From Pedosphaera sp. (GTDB taxonomy: Bacteria; Verrucomicrobiota; Verrucomicrobiae; Limisphaerales; Pedosphaeraceae): 9,429 nucleotides of DNA. The notes beneath the pieces are model-generated. The model did no database searches. It was given only the letters and a program-made list of their open reading frames with translations, and was not told the DNA's origin. Below are positions 1 through 7,955 of this stretch, piece by piece. The stretch lies in assembly GCA_028293265.1 (NCBI GenBank), contig JAQGPB010000159.1, positions 1 through 9,429 of the forward strand, in the 5' to 3' direction. Made by a program: the position numbers and the translations under genes. Numbering within the stretch: the first letter of the stretch is position 1; the number at the start of each line of letters is the position of its first letter.

Positions 1-103
1 AGAGGGACACAGAGAGGGAGCGAGGCTGGGGCATTTTTTTTGGGATGCTGGCACACCACCGTTTGGTGAGAGCATGGGGAGGTGGCCTCCTCGAAAGGGA
101 CTG

Positions 104-134
104 CTCGGGCGGGGCGCCCTCGTATGCGCCCGAG
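104..134. repeat. GC-rich stem-loop
   Basis: CTCGGGCG (104-111) is perfectly complementary to CGCCCGAG (127-134), with a 15-nt loop. A competing palindrome, GGGCGCCC (112-119), lies inside the loop. There is no T-run next to either side, so it does not look like a factor-independent terminator. Its role is unknown; it may be part of an interspersed palindromic repeat. Confidence 0.4.
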
Positions 135-264
135 GCGGGCGCGCTCCCCAATTCCTAATGAATTGTTCCGGCTGATAGCCCCTAAAAAGCTGCTCTGACG
201 GGCTGGGGGGCAAAGGCCGCGGACAGGCGTGCGCGCCAAGGGGGAATGGGGGAAAGAAACCATT

Positions 265-290
265 GGCAGGGGAATGATGGGCAGGGGAAT
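265..290. repeat. Two GGCAGGGGAAT units spaced 15 nt
   Basis: GGCAGGGGAAT occurs at 265-275 and again at 280-290, separated by GATG. Related GGGGAAT (241-247) and GGCAGG (293-298) flank the pair, so the array may be the decayed remains of a longer tandem repeat. I associate similar GGGGAAT-based repeats with intergenic DNA in Verrucomicrobiota and some other phyla, but that is recollection and was not checked. No coding function is proposed. Confidence 0.45.
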
Positions 291-383
291 AAGGCAGGAA
301 GGCATTTCCCTGGGCTGATTGGCCCGGACGGATGGGGTTGGAGGACAGGGCTTTTCACCTGCCGGGGGTTGGCCGGTTTTCGC

Positions 384-403
384 GGGTGCCAAACTGGGCA
401 CCC
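384..403. repeat. Perfect 7-bp hairpin
   Basis: GGGTGCC (384-390) pairs perfectly with GGCACCC (397-403) across a 6-nt loop. No T-tract follows on either strand, so termination is not supported. It lies about 130 nt beyond the stop codon of the outer-membrane factor gene and could stabilise the 3' end of the operon transcript. Confidence 0.35.
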
Positions 404-470
404 CTGGCTGCGTTCTCCTTGTTGTCTGCACGCAGGGGGATGATCCCATTTGGCGGCAGTTTGTCCAGCC

Positions 471-488
471 AAAAGCAGTTAAGACTGC
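471..488 (-). terminator. Weak terminator candidate for the efflux operon
   Basis: Read on the minus strand about 40 nt after the stop of the outer-membrane factor gene, GCAGT-CTTA-ACTGC forms a 5-bp stem with a tetraloop followed directly by TTTT. The same region can fold differently: ATTTGGC (448-454) pairs with GCCAAAT (487-493), and TTTGGC (449-454) with GCCAAA (468-473). The stem is short and the U-tract is only four bases, so this is the best-placed candidate rather than a strong terminator. Confidence 0.3.
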
Positions 489-529
489 CAAATATTGACT
501 TGCGCCTCGTGGAAGCCTGAAGTTGCGGG

Positions 530-1816
530 TTATTTCAACTGCCCGGTCTGGAAGTTCAAAACTGAGTCGCGGATTTGATATTCAAATTTGGCCCGCGCCT
601 GCGCTATCTCCGCCTGGGTTTGGCTCAATTGCGCCTGGCTGAGCTCGACGATGGAACTGGAGCCCACCTGGTAACGCGCCTGCGCCAGTTCGAACGCCTC
701 GTTCGCGCTCGCCAGCAATTGTTCTGTCAAGGTCACCTGCTCCGCTGCGTAGCCTGCGTCCAGCACGGCAACGCGCACGTCCCGGATCACATCGTTCTCC
801 ACCGCGCGCAGATTTTCGGCGGCAGCTTGGGCACGCAATTGCGCCTCCTTTGAGCGCGCGGAAAACAGCATGCCCTCAAAGATAGGGATGCTCAGGTTCA
901 CACCGGCGGCGGCGTAATTGGCCCGCAACTGCTGATCATGAACCGGGATTATCCCAGCGGTGCCGACGGCGCTGATGGTGGGGCGGAACAAATCCTTTTC
1001 CGCCTGTGCGAAACTTCCCGCCGCTTCGCGCTCGAACCGCAACTGCGCCAGGTCCGGCCGGTCCCGCAGCGCCAGTTGCACCAGCGACGAGGCATCGGGC
1101 GGCGCGGCGAGCGTCGCCGGTTCGTTGCGCAGGAGATAATTGTGCTGCTCGCGTTCGCCCAGAAGATTGGACAAGGACGCGAACTGCGATTGCAAATCAT
1201 TTTGCGCGTTGGCCAGCAGCAGCCGGGCGTCCGCCAAGTTTACCTTGGCGAAACTGAGGTCGAGGCCGGACTTGAGCTTGTTTTTCGCCAGTTCGTTCAC
1301 CTGATCGAAGACCAACTGGCGCGACTTAACGGTCTGGGTGGCCACGGCCAGGACCGATTGCGCTTCGAGCGCGCGGAAAAAGACAACGTTGACGGCGAGA
1401 AGCATTTGGGCGCGCGTGGCAATCGCATTCTGCTCCTGCGCGCGGGAATGTTCCTTCGAGCTGGCCGTCAGGCTGGCCGTGCGCCCGAAATCGGTGATGA
1501 TCTGGGTGATGTTGATGCCCTCGGCGTTGCGGGTGAGAATGAGCGAGTTGTTCAATGCGCCCGCCGCGATGCGCGTGTTCTGCGCGGTGGCGTCCACGGC
1601 GGTCGCATTGGCCGTGATGGTCGGGAAGAAAGCGGAGCGGGCTTCGCGCACCGACTGTTTCGACGCGAGGGCGAGCAAACCCGCCTCCGAAATCCGGGGA
1701 TGATGCTCGATGGCCAGTTGCTGCGCTTCTTGCAAAGATAGCGGAAGCGGCTCTTCCGCCGAGGCGGTGACGATGCCGGTCAAAAGCGTCGCGGCGATTA
1801 TCAAACAATTTCTCAT
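530..1816 (-). CDS. TolC-family outer-membrane efflux protein
   Basis: This 428-residue protein would be the outer-membrane channel of the pump, forming a trimeric beta-barrel and periplasmic alpha-barrel through which substrates leave the cell. An N-terminal signal peptide is visible (hydrophobic segment about residues 5-20, likely cleavage after ASA at 20). There is no lipobox, so it is probably not lipidated. Two OEP repeats are seen, about 25-220 and 240-425. Each has the usual strand motif (ITQIITDFGRT near 103-112, LSIPIFEGM near 308-316) and long Ala/Gln/Glu-rich helices. ARYQVGSSSIVELSQAQ (380-396) matches the conserved OEP signature in the second repeat. The length is typical of the family. 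The start ATG overlaps the stop of the RND gene by 4 nt (ATGA), so translation is probably coupled; no strong ribosome binding site is visible just upstream. The substrate cannot be told from this protein. Confidence 0.93.
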   Translation of the reverse strand: MRNCLIIAATLLTGIVTASAEEPLPLSLQEAQQLAIEHHPRISEAGLLALASKQSVREARSAFFPTITANATAVDATAQNTRIAAGALNNSLILTRNAEGINITQIITDFGRTASLTASSKEHSRAQEQNAIATRAQMLLAVNVVFFRALEAQSVLAVATQTVKSRQLVFDQVNELAKNKLKSGLDLSFAKVNLADARLLLANAQNDLQSQFASLSNLLGEREQHNYLLRNEPATLAAPPDASSLVQLALRDRPDLAQLRFEREAAGSFAQAEKDLFRPTISAVGTAGIIPVHDQQLRANYAAAGVNLSIPIFEGMLFSARSKEAQLRAQAAAENLRAVENDVIRDVRVAVLDAGYAAEQVTLTEQLLASANEAFELAQARYQVGSSSIVELSQAQLSQTQAEIAQARAKFEYQIRDSVLNFQTGQLK

Positions 1817-4800
1817 GAGGTAGAAAGATTTTCTCCAGTGCCGTTCGTCGGCTTATGCGAATGTTCGCGGCGGCGATACACAATGAGGTAAGCCGCGGGC
1901 ACAATGAACATCGTCAGCACCACCGAGACGGCGAGGCCGCCGATGATGGCCCGCGCGAGCGGCGCATAAGCCTCGGAGCCGGTGCCCAATTTTGCCGCCA
2001 TCGGAATCAGGCCGATGAGGGTCGCCAGGGAAGTCATCAGCACCGGCCGCAGACGCACGCGGCACGCCGTGGCGATGGCTTCCCGCAGCGGCATGCCATC
2101 CTCGCGCAAACGATGGGTGAATTCCACGATGAGGATGCTGTTGGACACCACTATCCCGACCATCATGACGACGCCCATGAGGGACATGACGTTCAGCGTC
2201 GTCCCAGTTATGATCATTATCGTTAAAGCCCCGGTTAATCCCGTGGGAATGGCTAACAAAATCAGCGAGGGGTCAATGAAGGACTTGAACTGCGCAACGA
2301 GAATCAAATAGACGAGCAGGACCGAAAGGATGAGTCCGAGGCCAAATTTTTGGAAAGAGACGTACATGCTTTCCACCTGGCCGCGAAGATTGATCCGGAC
2401 GCCCTTGGGCAGCTTGGTCTGGTTCATGATTTGATCTATGCCACGGGTCACTTTTCCCAAATCCTCTCCTTTGGTGGCGACATACACGTCAATGACGCGC
2501 GCCAGTTGATAATGATCCACCTCGGTTGGCGAATCAATCTGCTTGATGTTCACCACAGAATCAAGCCGGGTGGAGTCTTTAAATCTTGGGCCGCGCAACG
2601 GGATGGCGCGGAGTCCCGCCAGATCCTTGATCTCATTTTCCGGAAATTGCACCGTCACCATGTAGGGATTGCCGCTGTGGGGATCAACCCAGAAACTGGG
2701 GGCGATCATGCCGTCGGAGTTCACGGCGGTGACGACGTTGTCCATGACTTCCTTGGAGGACAACCCGAGTTCGCCCGCCCGGTAACGGTCCACATTCAGT
2801 TGCAACGCCGGATAATCAATGTCCTGGGGAATCAGCACGTCGCTGACGCCGGGCAACTGCCGGATTTGCGCGGCCATTGCCTGCGCCACCTGGTAGGAAC
2901 TGGCGAGCTTGGAGCCGCTGACCTGAATGTCAATGGGCGCGGGCAACCCGAGGTTCAGAACGGCGTCCACCAGTCCGCCCGACTGGAAGTAGGTGCTGAG
3001 CTGGGGCAATTCGGCGTTCAAGCGTTTGCGCACGCGGTCCATGTATTCGTAGCTGCCGATGCGGTGGCCTTCCTTGAGGCTGGTCTGCACGAAGGCGGTA
3101 TGCTGCCCGGAATTTTGAGTGTAGATGGCGGAGAAATCCGGCGTGATGCCGAGGTTGGCAACGATGACATCCAGGTCATTGGGATTCACGACTTCGCGAA
3201 TTATTTTCTCGACCTTTTGCACGTATTGCTTCGTGACTTCCAGGCGCGTGCCGGTCGGGGCCTTGAGGTTGACGACAAACTGGCCCGGATCGGTGCGCGG
3301 AAAATAAGCCAGGCCCATCCAAGGCAGGAGTCCCAAGCTGAGCACAAATATTCCGGTGATGCCAACGACCGTGGCCAGCGGACGCAGCAAGGCGACCTTG
3401 AGCGAGCGGCCATAACTGTCGAGCATCTGGGTGAATTTGTGGTTGAACCAGGCGTTGAAGCGTCCGCCCCAAGTCCGCGGTTTGAAATGTTCCGCAGCGG
3501 GATGCGGTCCATGTCCCTTGATGTATTTCGCGCAAAACAACGGGACGACGGTCATCGCCACAAAATAAGAAGCGAACAGCGAGAGCACGACAGCCAGCGC
3601 CAGCGCAGAGAAAAGATACCGGCTCGCGCCGTAAAGAAATGTCACCGGGAAGAAAACGACAACGGTGGTCAGCGTGGCTGCGAGCACCGGCAGGGCGACT
3701 TCCTGGCCGCCTTTCTCGGCAGCGACCGCAGGCGTTTCCCCGTTTTCAAGGTGGCGGAAAATGTTTTCCAACACGACCACGGAATTGTCAATCAGCCGGG
3801 AGAAAGCGAGCGCCAGTCCGCCCAGCACCATGGAGTTGACCGTGTTGTTGCCCATGTAAAGGGCGATGAACGCCGCCAGCGCCGAGAGCGGGATGGAAAG
3901 GAAAACCGCCACGGTTGCCCGCATGCTGCCGAGAAACACGAGAATCATCAGTCCGGTCAGGAGCAGACCGATGGCGCCTTCATGCAAAAGATTCTCGATG
4001 GCGGTCTTCACGAAAACGGACTGGTCGAACACGACCTTGGTCACGAGTTGCTTGGGCAGGTCCACCAGATGCGTGAGGGCGGTTTTGATGCCGTTGACCA
4101 CGGCGATGGTGTTGGCGTCGCCGCCCTGCTTCATGATGGGCAGATAGACCGAGTCCTGCCCGTCCACGCGCACGACATTGTATTGAATCCAGGAACCGTC
4201 AACGGCCTTGCCGACATCGCCCACCATCACTGCGGCGTTGCCGACGTTTTTGAGCGGGATGCGGTTGAGCGCCTCCATGTCGGGCACCTGGCTGTTGGAA
4301 TAAAGATTGTAATCGCGGGTGCCGATGCGGACGTCGCCGGCGGGCAGGATGAGGTTCGAGTCGTTCACGGCGTGGACAACATCCATCACGCTGAGCTGGT
4401 GGGCTTCCAGTTTCAACGGGTCCACGTAAACCATGATCTGCCGGTAGCGTCCGCCAAAAGGTTGCGGCACCGAGGAACCGGGGACGTTGGCGATCTGGTT
4501 GCGCACGGTGTATTGGCCCGTGTCGCGGAGCTGGGCTTCGGTCATCCCCTCGCCTTTCAAGGTAATGAGGCAGACCGGCAGGCTGGAGGCATCGAACTTG
4601 AGCACCACGGGCGGGAGCGTGCCGGGCGGCAACCGGCGCAGGTCGGCTGCCGCAAGATTGGCAATCGTGGTTGCGGCGGCATCCGCGTCCGTGCCGGGCT
4701 GGAAATAAACCTTGATCAAACTCACGCCGGGCAGGGAGCGCGACTCGATGTGATTGATGCCGCTGCCCAAGGTGAAGAACCGTTCGAAGGGGCCGGTGAT

Positions 4801-4980
4801 GTCGGTCTCAATTTGTTCGGGCGGCATGCCGGCATAAAACGTGGCGACCACGACCACCGGAATCTTGACCGCCGGAAACAAATCCACCGGCATGCGGAAA
4901 AGGCTGGTGACACCTATCACGCACGTCATCAGGCAGATGACGATGATGAAGTAAGGATAGCGAAGGGCAAATTTTGTCAT
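1813..4980 (-). CDS. RND efflux transporter permease subunit (HAE1/AcrB-like)
   Basis: This is a full-length (1055 aa) inner-membrane RND pump, which would bind substrates in its periplasmic porter domain and export them through the adaptor and outer-membrane factor using the proton gradient. TM1 is at about 10-28, TM2-6 at about 333-481, TM7 at 535-556 and TM8-12 at 876-1034, with two large periplasmic loops between (about 29-332 and 557-875). The N-terminal signature MPVDLFPAVKIPVV is at 30-43. The TM11 signature RLRPVLMTSLA (976-986) keeps the Arg and Thr equivalent to AcrB R971 and T978. TM4 reads RLIDNSVVVLEN (395-406): the first relay Asp is kept (D398), but the AcrB D408 position is Asn (N399). 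In TM10, GIVVSNSILIVEF (942-954) has Ser946 where AcrB has K940. No Shine-Dalgarno sequence is seen upstream, but TM1 spacing supports this start. It follows the adaptor gene after a 286-nt repeat-containing gap and overlaps the outer-membrane factor gene by 4 nt. A drug or organic substrate is more likely than metal, but unproven. Confidence 0.94.
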   Translation of the reverse strand: MTKFALRYPYFIIVICLMTCVIGVTSLFRMPVDLFPAVKIPVVVVATFYAGMPPEQIETDITGPFERFFTLGSGINHIESRSLPGVSLIKVYFQPGTDADAAATTIANLAAADLRRLPPGTLPPVVLKFDASSLPVCLITLKGEGMTEAQLRDTGQYTVRNQIANVPGSSVPQPFGGRYRQIMVYVDPLKLEAHQLSVMDVVHAVNDSNLILPAGDVRIGTRDYNLYSNSQVPDMEALNRIPLKNVGNAAVMVGDVGKAVDGSWIQYNVVRVDGQDSVYLPIMKQGGDANTIAVVNGIKTALTHLVDLPKQLVTKVVFDQSVFVKTAIENLLHEGAIGLLLTGLMILVFLGSMRATVAVFLSIPLSALAAFIALYMGNNTVNSMVLGGLALAFSRLIDNSVVVLENIFRHLENGETPAVAAEKGGQEVALPVLAATLTTVVVFFPVTFLYGASRYLFSALALAVVLSLFASYFVAMTVVPLFCAKYIKGHGPHPAAEHFKPRTWGGRFNAWFNHKFTQMLDSYGRSLKVALLRPLATVVGITGIFVLSLGLLPWMGLAYFPRTDPGQFVVNLKAPTGTRLEVTKQYVQKVEKIIREVVNPNDLDVIVANLGITPDFSAIYTQNSGQHTAFVQTSLKEGHRIGSYEYMDRVRKRLNAELPQLSTYFQSGGLVDAVLNLGLPAPIDIQVSGSKLASSYQVAQAMAAQIRQLPGVSDVLIPQDIDYPALQLNVDRYRAGELGLSSKEVMDNVVTAVNSDGMIAPSFWVDPHSGNPYMVTVQFPENEIKDLAGLRAIPLRGPRFKDSTRLDSVVNIKQIDSPTEVDHYQLARVIDVYVATKGEDLGKVTRGIDQIMNQTKLPKGVRINLRGQVESMYVSFQKFGLGLILSVLLVYLILVAQFKSFIDPSLILLAIPTGLTGALTIMIITGTTLNVMSLMGVVMMVGIVVSNSILIVEFTHRLREDGMPLREAIATACRVRLRPVLMTSLATLIGLIPMAAKLGTGSEAYAPLARAIIGGLAVSVVLTMFIVPAAYLIVYRRREHSHKPTNGTGENLSTS

Positions 4981-5266
4981 GGTGGGCCCGGAGGTGGTTT
5001 ATGGTTTTATTTCACTGCGGGGACACGTCCTATACCAGTTTTCATTCGCATGAGAAGCAAGTGTGAGAAACGCCCGCCCTCACCCGGGCCCAATGGCTTC
5101 CCAAGCCCGCCACGATATAGTTTCCCCATAAGTGACGAACGCTTCGCGTTTCGTGGTCCCCCGAGGAGAGGGGGAAGGTACCGGTCACTTTGATCACATT
5201 TGCAACTCGTGGTTGCAGTCACAGTTCCCGGTCCATCCGGATGAAAATAGGTATAAATCGGCAGAT
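4981..5266. other. Non-coding gap inside the efflux operon
   Basis: This gap between the adaptor stop and the RND start contrasts with the overlapping junctions elsewhere in the operon. It is largely occupied by the inverted-repeat element described separately. On the minus strand the bases just before the RND start codon are ACCACCTCCGGGCCCACC, which contains no AGGAGG-like site and instead resembles the anti-Shine-Dalgarno sequence. An 87-codon open frame crosses the gap on the minus strand (5007-5270), but it reads through the repeat arms and is probably not a gene. No clear promoter for the RND gene was recognised. Confidence 0.6.
5031..5255. repeat. Inverted-repeat (MITE-like) intergenic element
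   Basis: The terminal arms 5031-5052 and 5234-5255 are inverted copies matching at 18 of 22 positions. They share TATACC and TTTTCAT in the same order, and weaker similarity continues inward (AAGTGTGA near 5059-5066 against the complement of 5219-5226). Between the arms are three hairpins: ACGAACGC-TTC-GCGTTTCGT (5135-5154, one bulged base), TCCCCC/GGGGGA (5157-5162 with 5170-5175) and TGCAAC/GTTGCA (5201-5206 with 5212-5217). The element contains no transposase, and no target-site duplication was recognised. The architecture suits a small non-autonomous mobile element or a dispersed palindromic repeat. Because it lies in the operon transcript upstream of the RND gene, it could also influence relative expression or mRNA stability; that is inference. 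Confidence 0.5.
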
Positions 5267-6523
5267 TCATCGGAGGGCCCCCAGCTCTACAATTTCTGGT
5301 TTCACCTTTTGGCCGGGCTTGACCTGCGCCCGGCTGCCGATCATGACGAGATTGTTTTCGTTGACGCCGGAGGTGACCTCAAGTTTGTCCGCCGTTTCAA
5401 GCCCCAAAGTGATGGGGCGTTCTTCAATCTCGTTCTGCTGGTTCAAGACGAACAACGTGGGCGCCTTGCGGTTGGCGATGGCTTCCGCCGGCACGGTCAG
5501 GACTTTTTCCCGGCGATCCAGGGTCATGATTGCGGTCGCGTAAACTCCCGGGGTGAGCGAGAGATCGGGATTGGGCACGTCCACTTCGGCTTCCATCTTC
5601 CGGGTGTCGGTGGAGACCTTTCTGGTGAAGCGCGAGATTTTTCCCGAAATGGTCCGGCCGGTGTCTTGAACGCGAATTTCAACCGGATCGCCAAGCTTGA
5701 TGCGGTCAACGTAGGAAAGTGAAACCGGGAAGTCCAGGCGCAGGCGGCCATTTTGCGAGAGCCGCACCAGTGGCATGCCGCTCGAACCGGACGTGATGCC
5801 GCCCTGAACCAGCGAGCCTTCATCCGCATAACGCTTGGTTATGACACCGGCAAAGGGAGCGGTGATTTTGCAGTAGTCCGACATGGCCTTCAGCTTGTTG
5901 ACTTCGGCTTTTGACACGTCCACCTCCTGTTTGGCCACGGCGAGGGCGGCGGCGGCGGCGGCGTCATGGGCTTGTGCGGTGTCCAGTTCCTGTTGCGCCA
6001 CGAGGTTGGGGTGGGTTTGATTGACCGCGGAAAGCCGCGTGAACGTCAGGTGGGCGTCGTCATAAGTGGCGACGGCGCGCTTGATTTCCTGTTCGTTGCG
6101 CAGTTCCTGCGCTTCGGCCTTCAGAATGTCCTCCTTCAACTCCGGCACTTCCAAGGTGGCCAGCAACTGGCCTTGCGTGACTTGGTCGCCAATGTCCACG
6201 GCGATGGTCTGCACGAAACCCGCGACCTTCGCGTGCAGATCAATTTCCTGATACGGACGAAACTCGGCGTCAAAACTCTGCTCCTGTGCGAGGTTCTCGC
6301 GGTCCACCTTGGCCATCGCCACCGTGACCGGTTCGGCGGTGGCGGGAACAGCGGCAGCATTTCCGCGCAACCATCTTGCGCCGATGATGACGATTACCAC
6401 CACGCCCAAGATGGCCGGCACCTTCCAATTCCTTCGGCGGCGCAACGGGGCGCCGGCATCGCCCGGGGGCGGCGTGGGAGGGATTTGCTTTTGCGAATTC
6501 AGTTCTTTCGTTTCAGTGTCCAT
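5267..6523 (-). CDS. RND efflux periplasmic adaptor (membrane fusion protein)
   Basis: This 418-residue adaptor would bridge the RND pump and the outer-membrane channel. After a polar, proline-rich cytoplasmic tail and a basic LRRRRNWK stretch (27-34), one membrane anchor lies at about 35-52. The two lipoyl-like half motifs are at about 93-126 (EIDLHAKVAGFVQTIAVDIG) and 217-240 (YCKITAPFAGVITK). Between them is an alanine/glutamine-rich coiled-coil hairpin (about 128-212). A beta-barrel domain (about 258-335, with GVYATAIM at 326-333) and a membrane-proximal domain follow. The length is normal for the HlyD/AcrA superfamily. I chose the ATG at 6521-6523 because GGAGGA sits 8 nt upstream; an in-frame ATG at 6544 would add seven residues (MARRNLK). 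The gene overlaps the kinase gene by 11 nt, so the regulators and adaptor were probably transcribed as a unit. The RND gene follows after a repeat-filled gap. Confidence 0.92.
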   Translation of the reverse strand: MDTETKELNSQKQIPPTPPPGDAGAPLRRRRNWKVPAILGVVVIVIIGARWLRGNAAAVPATAEPVTVAMAKVDRENLAQEQSFDAEFRPYQEIDLHAKVAGFVQTIAVDIGDQVTQGQLLATLEVPELKEDILKAEAQELRNEQEIKRAVATYDDAHLTFTRLSAVNQTHPNLVAQQELDTAQAHDAAAAAALAVAKQEVDVSKAEVNKLKAMSDYCKITAPFAGVITKRYADEGSLVQGGITSGSSGMPLVRLSQNGRLRLDFPVSLSYVDRIKLGDPVEIRVQDTGRTISGKISRFTRKVSTDTRKMEAEVDVPNPDLSLTPGVYATAIMTLDRREKVLTVPAEAIANRKAPTLFVLNQQNEIEERPITLGLETADKLEVTSGVNENNLVMIGSRAQVKPGQKVKPEIVELGALR

Positions 6524-7955
6524 TTTTAGATTCCTCCGCGCCATTGAGGGAATGCGCCAAGGGCAGTTCCACGCGGAAGCAACTGCCCGCGCCCACCGTG
6601 CTTTGAAAATTCACCTGGCCGCCGTGCGCCGCGCAGATGGATTTCACGATGGAAAGCCCCAGTCCCGCACCGCCCACCTCGCGTGAGCGCGCCGGATCAA
6701 CCCGGAAAAAACGCTCAAAAATATGCGACCGCGCCTCGGCGGGAATGCCGATGCCATTGTCGGCGACTTCCAGAACGGCTTTGCCGTTCGCGCCGCTGAC
6801 GCTCAAGCGTACCTTGCCGCCCGCAGGCGTGTATTTGATTGCGTTGTCGAGCAGGTTCACGACCACCTGTTTCAGCCGGGCGCGATCACCATCTACCGGC
6901 ACCGCGCGCGGCGCATCGCTGGTGATGGCGATGTTCTTGTCCTCAGCCAGCAGGCACATTTGCTCCGCCGTGCTGCGGGCGAGTTCCGCCAGATCAAACC
7001 TCAGGCACTCCTGCTGTGCTTCCCCGGCCTCGAGCCGGGAAACCGCCATCAATCCCTCGACGACCCGCGCCAGCCGCTCCGCCTCTTCCAACACGCTCGC
7101 CGCCGTGCGTTGGACTTCCGGCGACAGGCCGGTTTCTTCCACGACCATTTCCAACTCCCCGCGCATGATGGTCAATGGGGTGCGCAACTCATGCGAGGCA
7201 TCCGCGATGAACCGCCGGTTGTGCTGCCACGCCTCTTCCAAGCGCGCGATCATGTGATTCAGCGACACTGCCAGCCGCTCCAGTTCATCGCCGGTCTTGG
7301 CAACGGGGAGCCGCTCCTTCAAGTTATGCGACGTGATCCGTTCCGCCGCGCTGGCGATTTCATCCACCGGCGCGAGCGCCCGGCCCACCAGATAATAGCC
7401 ACCGCTGGTGGCCACAAGCACCCCGGCGGCCAGGGTGAAGCCCAGCAGAATGACCAGACGATGCAATACCTCGCGCACCGGTTGCAGCGACGCGCCGACT
7501 TCCACCAGATACTTTTTTCCGTCTGGCGTCACATAGGGAACCGAGGCGATCAACAATTCCTTGCCCGGCGGCACTTTTTGTTTCCGCAATGAACCTGCCG
7601 GTAAATTTTCCGAATAAGCCGGGATGTGGCTGATGTCGAAACTTGAATCGGCGGGGTTGCTGGAGATGTAAAGATTGCTTCCGGCCCCGCGCGAAATGCG
7701 GATGAAGCGGTCGTTGGTCTCCGGCGCGAACCAGGAATTGATTTCATCCACCACATGCGCTTCGCCGGTCTGGCCGACATGAGCCAGCAACGTGTCGGCA
7801 ATCTGCCGCGCCCGCCGCGTCTGCGCCCGGCCGAGATCCCGCTCCAGGTAAAGTTTCAACCCGCCGTACATCAGCCCGCCCAGCACCACGAAAGCGCCGA
7901 GCAACAGGCCCGCATACCAGGCCACCAGCCGAAATTTGAGGGAGCGCGGAATCAT
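6513..7955 (-). CDS. HAMP-domain sensor histidine kinase
   Basis: This 480-residue membrane sensor kinase would autophosphorylate on His and pass the phosphate to the regulator encoded directly upstream. TM1 is at about 10-33, a periplasmic sensor region of about 130 residues follows (34-164), and TM2 is at about 165-190. HAMP spans about 191-243. The HisKA H-box is FIADASHELRTPLT (249-262, phospho-acceptor His255). In the HATPase domain the N-box is NLLDNAIKYTP (367-377), the G1 box DNGIGI (399-404), the F box FERFFRVD (413-420) and the G2 box GGAGLGL (428-434). All catalytic motifs are intact. The layout is that of kinases that pair with OmpR-type regulators and often sit beside efflux genes (CusS/BaeS-like), but the sensor region has no motif I can tie to a ligand. 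The start overlaps the regulator stop by 4 nt (ATGA), with GAGG 7 nt upstream. Confidence 0.93.
   Translation of the reverse strand: MIPRSLKFRLVAWYAGLLLGAFVVLGGLMYGGLKLYLERDLGRAQTRRARQIADTLLAHVGQTGEAHVVDEINSWFAPETNDRFIRISRGAGSNLYISSNPADSSFDISHIPAYSENLPAGSLRKQKVPPGKELLIASVPYVTPDGKKYLVEVGASLQPVREVLHRLVILLGFTLAAGVLVATSGGYYLVGRALAPVDEIASAAERITSHNLKERLPVAKTGDELERLAVSLNHMIARLEEAWQHNRRFIADASHELRTPLTIMRGELEMVVEETGLSPEVQRTAASVLEEAERLARVVEGLMAVSRLEAGEAQQECLRFDLAELARSTAEQMCLLAEDKNIAITSDAPRAVPVDGDRARLKQVVVNLLDNAIKYTPAGGKVRLSVSGANGKAVLEVADNGIGIPAEARSHIFERFFRVDPARSREVGGAGLGLSIVKSICAAHGGQVNFQSTVGAGSCFRVELPLAHSLNGAEESKNGH
6532..6537 (-). promoter_or_regulatory. Ribosome binding site of the adaptor gene
   Basis: On the minus strand GGAGGA lies 8 nt before the ATG at 6521-6523, inside the last codons of the kinase gene. 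It is the clearest Shine-Dalgarno sequence in the window. It decides the adaptor start in favour of MDTETK over the longer MARRNLKMDTETK. Confidence 0.7.

Larger units (their letters stand above)
1..529. other. Non-coding region downstream of the efflux operon
   Basis: No convincing gene is seen here. The short open frames on both strands are rich in G/P/W/R and read through repeats, so I treat them as chance. The stretch contains a T8 run (34-41), a GGAGG/CCTCC hairpin (78-90), a CTCGGGCG/CGCCCGAG hairpin (104-111 with 127-134), repeated GGCAGGGGAAT units (265-290), a perfect 7-bp GGGTGCC/GGCACCC hairpin (384-403), a GGGAT-G-ATCCC dyad (437-447) and a palindromic cluster just after the outer-membrane factor gene (448-493). 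This looks like accumulated intergenic repeat material and transcription-end structure. Confidence 0.6.

Noticed and set aside
31..41. T8 run as a factor-independent terminator
   Set aside because: No stable GC-rich hairpin lies immediately 5' of the run on the plus strand, and on the minus strand it is an A-run.
182..472. 96-codon minus-strand open frame left of the outer-membrane factor gene
   Set aside because: Pro-rich low-complexity translation of the GGGGAAT repeats, with no domain and no ribosome binding site considered convincing.
938..1741. 267-codon plus-strand open frame opposite the outer-membrane factor gene
   Set aside because: Arg/Gly-rich shadow of a well supported TolC-type gene, with no independent start signal or domain.
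2350..5193. 947-codon open frame on the plus strand opposite the RND gene
   Set aside because: It lies antisense to a clear full-length RND transporter, is rich in His, Arg, Gly and Asp with no domain I recognise, and is explained by strong codon bias of the real gene suppressing stops in the opposite frame.
5007..5270. 87-codon minus-strand open frame in the adaptor-RND gap
   Set aside because: It spans both arms of the inverted-repeat element and overlaps the adaptor stop, so the protein-like sequence is better explained by the repeat.
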